In this document: positions 1-5,524 of the stretch, piece by piece
Position numbering within the stretch: the stretch's first letter is position 1
Layout: the number at the start of each line of letters is the position of its first letter
Origin: Limisphaerales bacterium
Lineage (GTDB): Bacteria > Verrucomicrobiota > Verrucomicrobiia > Limisphaerales > UBA11358
Assembly (NCBI GenBank): GCA_027451565.1
Contig: DAIDJC010000051.1
Span: 1-5,524, forward strand
Direction of reading: 5' to 3'
DNA length: 5,524 nt
Position numbers and translations under genes: made by a program
The notes under the pieces: model-generated
Told to the model about the DNA's origin: nothing
What the model saw: the letters and a program-made list of their open reading frames with translations, nothing else
Databases searched by the model: none

Positions 1-310
1 TGTCGGTTTTGGACAATAACCCGCTTTCCACCATGTTAAAAACCATCTCGCCAAAGTCCGCACAGGAATGGACGCCCCATTCCTCCAACACAGTCCGTGC
101 CATGGGCCCAAATTGCGCCAGGGCAAATTCGCGAATCCCTTGAAGAAGTTCCTGGCCGGTCACATGGCGGACACGTCCGTGATTTTCCCTGCCAATTTGC
201 TTCTGGGTAAAATCCAGAGCTTCACGCAGAAAGCCATACGAATCGGGATGATACCGGGGATCACCCACCACAATACGCTGCACCACCTCATCAAAGTTGA
301 CCTCAAGCAT
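1..310 (-). CDS. Minf_1886 family conserved hypothetical protein (3' end outside the window)
   Basis: The ATG at 308-310 opens a frame that runs off the left edge after 103 codons. The visible protein has the family's conserved blocks in order: FDEVVQRIV..DPRYH (6-21), YGFLREALDFTQK (25-37), RHVTGQELLQGIREFAL (48-64), QFGPMARTVLEEWGV (66-80), and FGEMVFNMVESGLL (86-99). I recall family members as roughly 130-150 residues, so about a quarter to a third is probably missing. It is soluble, with no signal peptide or membrane segment. The family is nearly confined to Verrucomicrobia and Planctomycetes and its function is not known. There is no clear Shine-Dalgarno before the ATG. The upstream small ORF ends two bases earlier, which suggests translation by re-initiation. 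Confidence 0.85.
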   Translation of the reverse strand, partial: MLEVNFDEVVQRIVVGDPRYHPDSYGFLREALDFTQKQIGRENHGRVRHVTGQELLQGIREFALAQFGPMARTVLEEWGVHSCADFGEMVFNMVESGLLSKTD

Positions 311-312
311 GG

Positions 313-459
313 CTATGGCGTTTGAGGTGGGGCCTTGCTCGTCTGTGCAGGGGCCGAGGCGCGGGCTTGGGAGTGGGTGAGGCGATAGGCCTTGACCGCC
401 CAACCCACCATCAAGAGGCCAAAAATGACAAGGAGTATGGTCTGTTCCTGTCTGGTCAT
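313..459 (-). CDS. Small single-pass membrane protein (48 aa)
   Basis: The ATG at 457-459 opens a 48-codon frame ending in TAG (313-315). The product starts MTRQEQT, followed by one hydrophobic helix at residues about 8-25 (ILLVIFGLLMVGWAVKAY) and a Ser/Ala/Pro/Gln-rich tail with several basic residues (R26, R33, K42). An Arg at position 3 and K23/R26 flank the helix. The stop lies two bases before the ATG of the Minf_1886-family gene, so the two are very likely co-transcribed and may be translationally coupled. A weak GTGAAG (464-469) lies 4 bases before the start. The N-terminus recalls the membrane anchor of verrucomicrobial ComEA-like proteins, but no helix-hairpin-helix part follows, so this may be a shortened relative or an unrelated small protein. 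Function is unknown. Confidence 0.65.
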   Translation of the reverse strand: MTRQEQTILLVIFGLLMVGWAVKAYRLTHSQARASAPAQTSKAPPQTP

Positions 460-551
460 AAACTTCACAATCCCAAGCTAAACCAAATTCCTATTTCAAG
501 CAAGTCATGGCCTGGGCAGGGAGAAAAAGCAGGGCCGGATTTGGGAAGGGA

Positions 552-917
552 TTATTCATGGGGCCAACCGGTGCCATGGATGCAGGAGAGCCATTTGCAG
601 ATGGAAGCGGGGCCCTCCACGAAATAATGCCCATGCGACTCCAATACATTGATTCCTTGGGGGATCAATGGCGGCGTTCCGCTCAGGATCAGAACGGGGC
701 AACTCTGATGCTCGCTGCCAAGAATCTTGACCAGCGCGGGCCGGGGTCGCTCAAAATCCACCAGGCAAATCTCCAGCTTGGAATGCAGTACCGGGTAGTA
801 TTCCAAGAGGCCCGCCATCTGGGCACAATCAGGGCAGAAGGACGGCTGTCCATGCCTGCCAGCAAAGCCTGGTTTGATCAAAAAAAGACGGTCACGATTC
901 ATTTGGAAACCTGCCAA
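552..917 (-). CDS. DUF3088 family protein, thioredoxin-like
   Basis: The 121-residue product (116 if it starts at the ATG at 900-902) matches the DUF3088 pattern: an N-terminal RDRLFLIKPGF strand, then FCPDCAQMAG, then a central acidic/Pro segment (VDFERPRPALV), QSCPVLIL, and a C-terminal ICKWLSCIHG..WPHE that resembles the family's '.HG.P.PH' ending. The CPDC pair (residues 28 and 31) and the proline in SCPVLIL sit where a thioredoxin fold has its active CxxC and cis-proline. A redox or thiol role is therefore possible, but the family has no known function. There is no signal peptide, so it is probably cytoplasmic. The TTG start is chosen because AAGGAGGT stands 4 bases upstream; the ATG gives the more typical family N-terminus. 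A 227-base gap with a candidate terminator separates it from the large gene, and 92 bases separate it from the next gene. Confidence 0.8.
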   Translation of the reverse strand: MAGFQMNRDRLFLIKPGFAGRHGQPSFCPDCAQMAGLLEYYPVLHSKLEICLVDFERPRPALVKILGSEHQSCPVLILSGTPPLIPQGINVLESHGHYFVEGPASICKWLSCIHGTGWPHE

Positions 918-921
918 GGCG

Positions 922-929
922 ACCTCCTT
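922..929 (-). promoter_or_regulatory. Strong Shine-Dalgarno sequence of the DUF3088 gene
   Basis: The minus strand reads AAGGAGGT, a full 8-base complement to the usual 16S rRNA 3' tail. It stands 4 bases before a TTG codon (915-917) and 19 bases before the first ATG (900-902). The spacing favours the TTG as the start. Confidence 0.6.
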
Positions 930-947
930 GGCACCCTAACAAGTTTC

Positions 948-968
948 ATTACTTTTGGTAATTGTCAA
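948..968 (-). promoter_or_regulatory. TTGACA-like element and adjoining inverted repeat upstream of the DUF3088 gene
   Basis: On the minus strand a perfect TTGACA (963-968) is followed directly by a 15-base inverted repeat, ATTAC-CAAAA-GTAAT (948-962). Both lie just after the candidate terminator and about 31-50 bases upstream of the DUF3088 start. This suits a -35 box with an operator-like site in the spacer. No good -10 hexamer stands at 16-19 bases: AACTTG is found at 17. The promoter call is therefore weak. Confidence 0.25.
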
Positions 969-976
969 CTGGTTCG

Positions 977-1030
977 AAAAACGCTGGCCTTGCAGCCTTG
1001 GAGAAATCACCTGTCCAACGTGAGGCCAGC
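977..1030 (-). terminator. Candidate intrinsic terminator of the large gene
   Basis: On the minus strand an 8-bp perfect stem, GCTGGCCT (1023-1030) with AGGCCAGC (983-990), encloses a smaller 5-bp stem, TTGGA/TCCAA (1014-1018 with 998-1002). It is followed by G and five T residues (977-981). It begins 114 bases after the TAA of the large gene and lies before the DUF3088 gene. The 32-base region between the outer arms is long and the U-tract is short, so this could be a weak terminator or only an RNA 3'-end stabiliser. Confidence 0.45.
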
Positions 1031-1144
1031 CGGGGAATGGTTTGAAAACATTGCCAGGCGCCAGAACCTCTTGTTCAAATTGTTCTGGTCATGAATCCGT
1101 TGCTACTTGGTGAGGCTCCCGCCATGCAATGATGCGCCACGTTT

Positions 1145-4100
1145 TTAATTGAGTTTCAGCCGGAAAAAAGTCTGTGGTTGGCCTGAATTGATTGAGTTGG
1201 TCATGCTGACACGACCCGAGGAATCCAGCAGGTTGGTGGTCACTGGGGTCCAAATGCCTGAAGCAAGGTTGGTGGTGGAAAGCAGGATGAAGGGATAATT
1301 GGGAGGGCCACCAGCGGCCTGAAAAACGAGGCTGTTTCCGGCCAGGGAGGCGGCGGAAAAAATGGGCGCGCTCAAGGTGGTGACGGACAAAATGCCTTGG
1401 GATGCCAGAAGATTGGTATTCCAAACAAGGTTGGAAGACAGGGATGGAAGGATGACGGATTGGAAGGAACCCGCAAAAGTTCCAGCTTGGAACAAGGTGA
1501 AGGAATCGCCATTGGCAAACGATCCGCCTGCGTTGGTGACCACCAGAGCGCCGCCCATGGAGAAAAGGCCACCCACTTTCACCAGGCTGGATGAAGCCGG
1601 CGAAGACACAGGGCAAATGATTTCCGACCCGCTGGAGCAGGTTAAATCGCCACTCAATTGAAATATTGAGGACAGTGAAGAAGGAGCTAATAAACTGCCG
1701 GAGAGAAGGAATCCCGAGCCCGCAACCGAGCCGGAGCCGGTCAGCGTTGAGCCGGATTGAGCGGTGAGATTGCCCTGGCCGGTTGCGGATCCGGAGGTGT
1801 TGTCTAAAACCAGCGTGGAATTGGAGACCACGGTGTCGCCCGAGTATTCATTATTGCCGGAGAGAGTAAGGGAACCACCGGGGCTGGAACTCAATATGCG
1901 AAATGCCCCCGGGCCATGGTTTCCAAAGGCTTTAGAAAAAACAATGGCCTGGCCGTTGAGGTCCAAGGCGCCGCCGCCTTGAGCGATGGTGATGCCCCGG
2001 CCACCACCCAAGGTGATATCCGTGGCCCCATTAACCGCACTTGAGGCGGGGGCAAAAGCCAATGTTCCGCCATTCAACACGAGACCGCCAAACTGTGACC
2101 CGCCCAGCGAACCCAAGCCATTGATCATGAGAGTGCCGCTTTCGATGAGGGTGCCACCGGGATACGAATTGGCGTTGGTCATCAGGACGGTGCCCGTGGC
2201 AAGGGCGGGGGAAAGATTGGCTGTGGAGGGTCCTGTACCTGGTAGAAGGCCTGGCACTTCACCATTTGCTGCGCTGGCTGCCAAGCCTATGACCAAAGGT
2301 CCACTCAAATTGGCGCCTGAGACCTCCCCATCCACGTTGAGAAATTGTCCTTGCAAGGCGGCTAACCCACCTCCACTGCCTAGCAAATAAATGGAGCGGT
2401 TCAATCCGGACCCATTATCGAGTGAAAAGGATGAGCTGGCGACCAGCGAACCGCCATCGAGATTGACGGGCGCGTTCGAGGCGGGGTCGCCCAGCATCGC
2501 ATTCGAGCCAACCAGAGTGGCTCCGCCATTCAAATAGCTGGGCCCAGAGAAACCATTGGCCGAGGCGGCAAGGACCACGGTGCCGGAGCCTGCCTGAACG
2601 TAGGAAGAAGATCCGGCCTTGGAATTATTAATGGCGGTGTTCATCACCAACTCGCCGGCGGTGTTGTTTTGCCAGACCACAAATGGAACAGGGTTGTAGA
2701 AATCAGATCCAGGCCGGATGGCGCCGTTGTTGAAACTGACATTGTATGGCCCCACCTCAGGGGTGATGAGAACATCTGCCAGGGTGAGAGTGGAACCCCT
2801 GCCTGAGGCAGAGATGGACTGGGCTGATCCTAAGCTGGCATTACAACGCAACGATGTGAGGTACGGCTGCGCGGACCAGCCGGAAATATTGCCAGTGACA
2901 TCCAAATTGCCCGAGGTCACGGCGGTATTACCGCTGGCTTGGGTGTAGAATCCGGCTATCTGGCTGCCGCCAACAATGGAATAAGGTGATGCGGAACCCG
3001 TGCAGGCGGCAAAATCATAAAGTCCCGCCGTTGCATAAAACGAGTCCAAAAACGGACTGGAACCGGTTCCCACAAAAGCAGCGCTTCCTGAATTCGAGGT
3101 GGTCATGGTGGCGGAAGCGGGAATATTGACGCCACCGGCTCCAATGGTGGCGGGACCATTGAATTCAATCACGGCTCCTGCATTGGGGGTGACACCGCCC
3201 ACTTGAACAGTGGGCAAATAATTGGGCGAAGCAGGCTGGGCACTCAAGACAGAGGCCCCGGCATTGAGAGAAAGCCCTGAGAAACCCTGGGTAATGGCGG
3301 CCTGGCCATTGCCAGTGACCTGAAGCGTGCCTCCACCCATGGAAAGGGGGTTTGAGTTTGGCAGCAAATTGGTGGGCGGCGAATTTGAGGGGGAGTAATC
3401 AAGCAAGAGGGTTCCGGAGTATATGTTAATTCCACCATTGATTTGGTTGGTGGCACCGCCCAAAACCAGTGTGCCAACCCCGGATTTGGCCAGCCCGCCG
3501 CTGCCGTCCAATGGGACAGTGATGGTTGCGGAATCATTGACCACGTTAATGACCGGCGCTGGCGAAAGTGTCAAAGCCCCGGCGCCGCCCAAAGTCCATG
3601 AAAAGGCCTGGGAAAAATCGCCAAAATTAAGGTTACCTATTACCGTTGGGCTATCCAAAGACACAGACACGTTGGTGGATAGGCTGAGCTGGCTAAAATC
3701 AGCCAGATTTCCGAATCCTGCGGCCACGTTGTTTCCCGCCCAGTTTGTTGAAACATCCCATGCTCCATCGGATGTGGAGGTCCATATAAAAGTTGAGTTG
3801 CCCTGCGTTGTGGCGCTGGCTTCGGGAGAATGGCCGCTGGCTCCATCTGGGCCATTGGCAGTGACCACATAGTAATAAGTCAAGCCACCCAGAAGGGGCG
3901 AATCCACATAAGACAGGCTCGTGACGCCTGTTGCCACGGTATTGGTTTCGTTGCCTGGAGACAGGCCGCGATAGATGGTGTAGCTTGACGTGTTTGTTGG
4001 GGCGGACCAATTCAGAGTGATTTGCTGGCCTGATGCCGCCGCCTGGAGGCTGGATGGAGGCGGTTGCATGCTGTTGACCCAGTCTGTTGCTGCTCCAGAG

Positions 4101-5524
4101 GTTCCACCTGCGTTGACTGCCACCACCTTGTAGTAATACACAGAGGCCGGATTGATTCCTCCCAAAGAATAATTTGTCATGGTGATGGTTTGGATGTAAG
4201 TGAACGGGCCCTGCGGGCTTGTGGCTTGATAAAGGGCGTACCCCACAGCTCCCTGCACAGGGGACCAATTCAAGGAGATGACGTTGGTTTGCGTGAACTC
4301 ACCGGTCAAAGATATGGGGAGAGAGGCCGGGGTGGCGGGTCTGGGAATAGCGAAGACAGGAGCAGAAGCGCTGCTGACTCCTCCCGGGCCATTGGCAGTG
4401 ACCGTGTATTGGTAAATGGATCCATCGGTGAGGGTGGAATCCGTGTAATAATTGTTGGTGGTGGCGTTGTCCAGAATGATCGTGCTGAGAACATTGGACG
4501 AACCCCCACCGGAACTGACCAACGTGGAGCGCCAAATGGAGTAGAAACTGGCGTTGGTCGAGGGGAGCCATTGCAATCTGGCAAATTGGTGGCCGGAGCT
4601 TAGCGTCTGCAAGCCTGTTGGTGCCGGGGGGGGCGCGGTGGACAGCGCGCCGGAGGGTGTGGCCGACCCACTGGGTGGAGATGCCGCGCTGGAACCCACG
4701 ACATTATTGGCTTGGACTTCATAGTAGTAGGTGGATCCATTCAATGCGGAGGTGTCCAGCCAGGTGGCGTTGTTCCATCCGCTGCCACATACCGGTCCGA
4801 CCACTCCCTGAGCCACCTTGGAATAGGGGCCGTTGACGGAGGCAGAACGGAGAACCGTATAAGAGGTGGCACCCGGGCAGACAGGCCAGCTTACAAGAGC
4901 GGCATTGTTTCCGGGATAGGCTGCAACCGATGACGGCGCGCCAGGCACATATCCCGCAAGCTCAAGACGTATATAATCATACATGGCGTGATCGGCAAAA
5001 TAACTTCCCCCAACCTGACGGATGGAAATGTTGATGGTATTATTGCCAGCGTGCAGCAGGGATGCCGGAAAAGTAAGACGCTCATCAGAAAAGGCCGCAT
5101 TGTTTCCTTCGCGAATGCTTGTGTCACTATCGCCATACCCTGCGTAATAACCCGTGGTGGGCACACTGGTTTGGGGTGAACCCGAAACGCCGCTGGCACT
5201 CCCAAGGTTCACGCCATTGACTGTAATGATAAGGGCCGCGTAATAGTCTGATGCCAAGCCAAGGTAAAAACTGGCCAACGCTCCAGTTGCAGGTGTGGTG
5301 GGAAGTGAAAAGGTGATGGTGGAGGAGGAATCATCATAGTTGCCCAAACCATCCCTCACCACGGGTTGGATGAAATTCCAATCGGTGGTCCAGCGACTCT
5401 GGCCCACCACATAATTCAATCCGCTGGGAAAGTCGAAGGGGAATTCCAGCCATTTGCTCCAAATGGGGCTTGGCGCTGTAGGGCTTGGACCTATGTCGCC
5501 CACCCAAAAATCATCGCCGTGCCT
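1145..5524 (-). CDS. Polysaccharide lyase family 4-type giant surface protein, C-terminal part (5' end outside the window)
   Basis: The frame is open from the window's right edge to a TAA at 1145-1147, giving 1459 residues (numbered here from the codon at 5522-5524). A GTG at 5501-5503 could be mistaken for a start, but coding clearly continues upstream with HGDDFW, so the gene is partial. Domains in order: PL4 domain III, about 1-192; four fibronectin type III domains, about 193-573; an autotransporter-type beta-helix region, about 577-1297; its closing module, to about 1382; and a verrucomicrobial C-terminal module, 1387-1459. PL4 enzymes cleave rhamnogalacturonan I backbones by beta-elimination. 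The catalytic domain would lie upstream and is not seen, so lyase activity is inferred from the attached domain. The protein is rich in Ser, Gly, Asn, Ala and Leu and poor in charged residues, as expected for an exported beta-rich protein. No transmembrane helix, sortase motif, PEP-CTERM tail or barrel is visible. An alternative is a non-enzymatic adhesin that borrowed domain III. Confidence 0.9.
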   Translation of the reverse strand, partial: RHGDDFWVGDIGPSPTAPSPIWSKWLEFPFDFPSGLNYVVGQSRWTTDWNFIQPVVRDGLGNYDDSSSTITFSLPTTPATGALASFYLGLASDYYAALIITVNGVNLGSASGVSGSPQTSVPTTGYYAGYGDSDTSIREGNNAAFSDERLTFPASLLHAGNNTINISIRQVGGSYFADHAMYDYIRLELAGYVPGAPSSVAAYPGNNAALVSWPVCPGATSYTVLRSASVNGPYSKVAQGVVGPVCGSGWNNATWLDTSALNGSTYYYEVQANNVVGSSAASPPSGSATPSGALSTAPPPAPTGLQTLSSGHQFARLQWLPSTNASFYSIWRSTLVSSGGGSSNVLSTIILDNATTNNYYTDSTLTDGSIYQYTVTANGPGGVSSASAPVFAIPRPATPASLPISLTGEFTQTNVISLNWSPVQGAVGYALYQATSPQGPFTYIQTITMTNYSLGGINPASVYYYKVVAVNAGGTSGAATDWVNSMQPPPSSLQAAASGQQITLNWSAPTNTSSYTIYRGLSPGNETNTVATGVTSLSYVDSPLLGGLTYYYVVTANGPDGASGHSPEASATTQGNSTFIWTSTSDGAWDVSTNWAGNNVAAGFGNLADFSQLSLSTNVSVSLDSPTVIGNLNFGDFSQAFSWTLGGAGALTLSPAPVINVVNDSATITVPLDGSGGLAKSGVGTLVLGGATNQINGGINIYSGTLLLDYSPSNSPPTNLLPNSNPLSMGGGTLQVTGNGQAAITQGFSGLSLNAGASVLSAQPASPNYLPTVQVGGVTPNAGAVIEFNGPATIGAGGVNIPASATMTTSNSGSAAFVGTGSSPFLDSFYATAGLYDFAACTGSASPYSIVGGSQIAGFYTQASGNTAVTSGNLDVTGNISGWSAQPYLTSLRCNASLGSAQSISASGRGSTLTLADVLITPEVGPYNVSFNNGAIRPGSDFYNPVPFVVWQNNTAGELVMNTAINNSKAGSSSYVQAGSGTVVLAASANGFSGPSYLNGGATLVGSNAMLGDPASNAPVNLDGGSLVASSSFSLDNGSGLNRSIYLLGSGGGLAALQGQFLNVDGEVSGANLSGPLVIGLAASAANGEVPGLLPGTGPSTANLSPALATGTVLMTNANSYPGGTLIESGTLMINGLGSLGGSQFGGLVLNGGTLAFAPASSAVNGATDITLGGGRGITIAQGGGALDLNGQAIVFSKAFGNHGPGAFRILSSSPGGSLTLSGNNEYSGDTVVSNSTLVLDNTSGSATGQGNLTAQSGSTLTGSGSVAGSGFLLSGSLLAPSSLSSIFQLSGDLTCSSGSEIICPVSSPASSSLVKVGGLFSMGGALVVTNAGGSFANGDSFTLFQAGTFAGSFQSVILPSLSSNLVWNTNLLASQGILSVTTLSAPIFSAASLAGNSLVFQAAGGPPNYPFILLSTTNLASGIWTPVTTNLLDSSGRVSMTNSINSGQPQTFFRLKLN
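1148..1366 (-). other. Domain: verrucomicrobial C-terminal 'FFRL' module
   Basis: The last 73 residues (1387-1459) form a compact beta module with LVFQAAGGPPNYPFILLST, TNLASGIWTPVTTN, a D.SGRVS turn, and the ending PQTFFRLKLN. I recall this 'T.NL..W..V.TN...G......FYRL' ending from many large exported proteins of Verrucomicrobia, always at the extreme C-terminus. It may be a sorting or folding tag, but that is inference. No hydrophobic helix plus basic tail follows it, so it is not a PEP-CTERM or LPXTG-type signal. Confidence 0.6.
1379..1753 (-). other. Domain: closing module of the beta-repeat region
   Basis: Residues about 1258-1382 show the sequence block that typically ends verrucomicrobial beta-repeat proteins. 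First come 'GSG.V.G......G.L.P' strands (LTGSGSVAGSG and GSLLAPSS), then FQLSGDLTCSSGSEI. These are followed by VKVGGLFSMGGALVVTN, the GDSFTLFQAGTFAGSFQSV block, ILPSLSSNLVWNT and the final GILSV. The block overlaps the end of the repeat region. Function is unknown. It probably caps the beta-solenoid. Confidence 0.6.
1634..3797 (-). repeat. Autotransporter-associated beta-strand (PATR-type) repeat region
   Basis: Residues about 577-1297 carry a right-handed beta-helix-like passenger region. It opens with the IW..(S/T)..G.W....NW signature often seen at the start of such regions (FIWTSTSDGAWDVSTNWAG). At least four copies of the 'G.G.L.L.G.N...G......GTL.L' repeat are clear: about 676-708 (3401-3499, SGVGTLVLGG), 975-1008 (2501-2602, GSGTVVLAAS), 1108-1141 (2102-2203, ATGTVLMTNANSYPGGT) and 1216-1249 (1778-1879, GGSLTLSGNNEYSGDT). 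The stretch from about 811 to 969 (2618-3094) carries the companion signature of these proteins: FYDFAA-like LYDFAACTG, SLRCNAS, and the QNN.AG.L motif in VWQNNTAGELVMNTAI. The family is known on surface and secreted proteins. Here it probably forms a long stalk or an attachment surface. Confidence 0.8.
3806..4948 (-). repeat. Four tandem fibronectin type III domains
   Basis: The protein shows four consecutive repeats of about 85-100 residues: about 193-291 (4652-4948), 298-394 (4343-4633), 396-485 (4070-4339) and 488-573 (3806-4063). Each has the FN3 pattern: a Pro-rich entry (VPGAPSS, PPAPTG, TPASLP, PPPSSL); a B-strand with L.W or V.W (LVSWPV, LQWLP, LNWSPV, LNWSAP); a C-strand Tyr.(I/V)..(R/A).. 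(YTVLRS, YSIWRS, YALYQA, YTIYRG); and the F-strand tyrosine corner (YYYEVQA, YQYTVTA, YYYKVVA, YYYVVTA) followed by N..G. Such domains act as spacers in bacterial extracellular carbohydrate-active enzymes. The first copy has an extra Cys pair (PVCPG and PVCGSG) that could form a disulfide. Confidence 0.9.
4949..5524 (-). other. Domain: polysaccharide lyase family 4 domain III (carbohydrate-binding-like beta-sandwich)
   Basis: Residues about 1-192 of the large protein match the pattern of rhamnogalacturonan lyase domain III. The start FWVGDIG resembles the 'W.IG..D' opening. It is followed by YVVGQSRWTTDWNFIQP (family: YTIG.S.W..DW.FAQ), a strand pair with ASFYLGLASDYYAALIITVNG (written in family terms as L.LALA.A....L.V.VNG), REGN.AAFSDERLTFPASLL.AGNNTI, and the hallmark closing YDYIRLEL. 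In PL4 lyases this domain follows the catalytic and FnIII-like domains and is thought to help bind the substrate. Recognition is from family memory, without an alignment. Confidence 0.8.

Noticed and set aside
68..325. An 85-codon plus-strand open frame at the left end
   Set aside because: It is opposite the conserved blocks of the Minf_1886-family gene, so it is a shadow frame.
475..503. Possible promoter for the small ORF and Minf_1886 unit (TTGCTT, 17 bases, TAGCTT on the minus strand)
   Set aside because: The spacing is right, but each hexamer matches only three of six consensus bases, which is expected by chance.
507..1094. A 195-codon plus-strand open frame across the DUF3088 gene and its upstream gap
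   Set aside because: It is antisense to a recognisable DUF3088 gene, has no familiar domain, and its composition fits a shadow of the opposite strand. It has no supporting neighbour on that strand.
3292..3318. Third copy of the GGCCATTG-CAGTGACC tract, outside the FN3 domains
   Set aside because: It encodes a different context (VTGNGQAA in the beta-repeat region) and differs by a base, so the likeness is probably coincidence.
4064..4603. A 179-codon plus-strand open frame inside the large gene
   Set aside because: It lies opposite well-recognised FN3 domains, is rich in Gly/Arg/Val as antisense frames often are, and shows no known motif.
5501..5503. GTG as the start codon of the large gene
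   Set aside because: The frame stays open to the window edge and the residues before it (HGDDFW) fit the start of PL4 domain III, so this GTG is an internal valine.

Overview
The window looks like chromosomal DNA of a Verrucomicrobiota bacterium, plausibly of the Pedosphaera/Limisphaerales type. Three things point there. First, there is a protein of the Minf_1886 family, a conserved hypothetical known mainly from Verrucomicrobia and Planctomycetes. Second, a giant secreted-type protein combines autotransporter-associated beta-strand repeats with no outer-membrane barrel. Third, that protein ends in the 'TNL..W.PV.TN ... FFRL' module common on verrucomicrobial surface proteins. The phylum assignment rests on family recognition, not on a search. 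All four supported genes lie on the minus strand, so they read from the right end of the window to the left.

Region 1145-5524 is one open frame that enters from beyond the right edge. It is the C-terminal 1459 residues of a very large modular protein. In protein order it has a polysaccharide lyase family 4 (rhamnogalacturonan lyase) domain III, a carbohydrate-binding-like beta-sandwich; four fibronectin type III domains; about 720 residues of autotransporter-type beta-strand repeats; and the short verrucomicrobial C-terminal module. The lyase catalytic domain and the signal peptide, if present, are outside the window. The likely role is extracellular or surface-bound pectin (rhamnogalacturonan I) degradation.

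Region 918-1144 is non-coding. It holds a candidate intrinsic terminator for the large gene, a TTGACA-like element next to a small inverted repeat, and a near-perfect Shine-Dalgarno sequence for the next gene. Region 552-917 encodes a DUF3088-family protein with a thioredoxin-like CPDC motif and a possible TTG start.

Region 1-459 holds a tight two-gene unit. A 48-residue single-pass membrane protein (313-459) ends two bases before the ATG of the Minf_1886-family gene (310 to beyond position 1). No RNA gene, CRISPR array, insertion sequence or attachment site was seen. No wholly new system is evident. The most interesting points are the unusual lyase-FN3-beta-repeat architecture and the tiny membrane ORF coupled to a conserved gene of unknown function.
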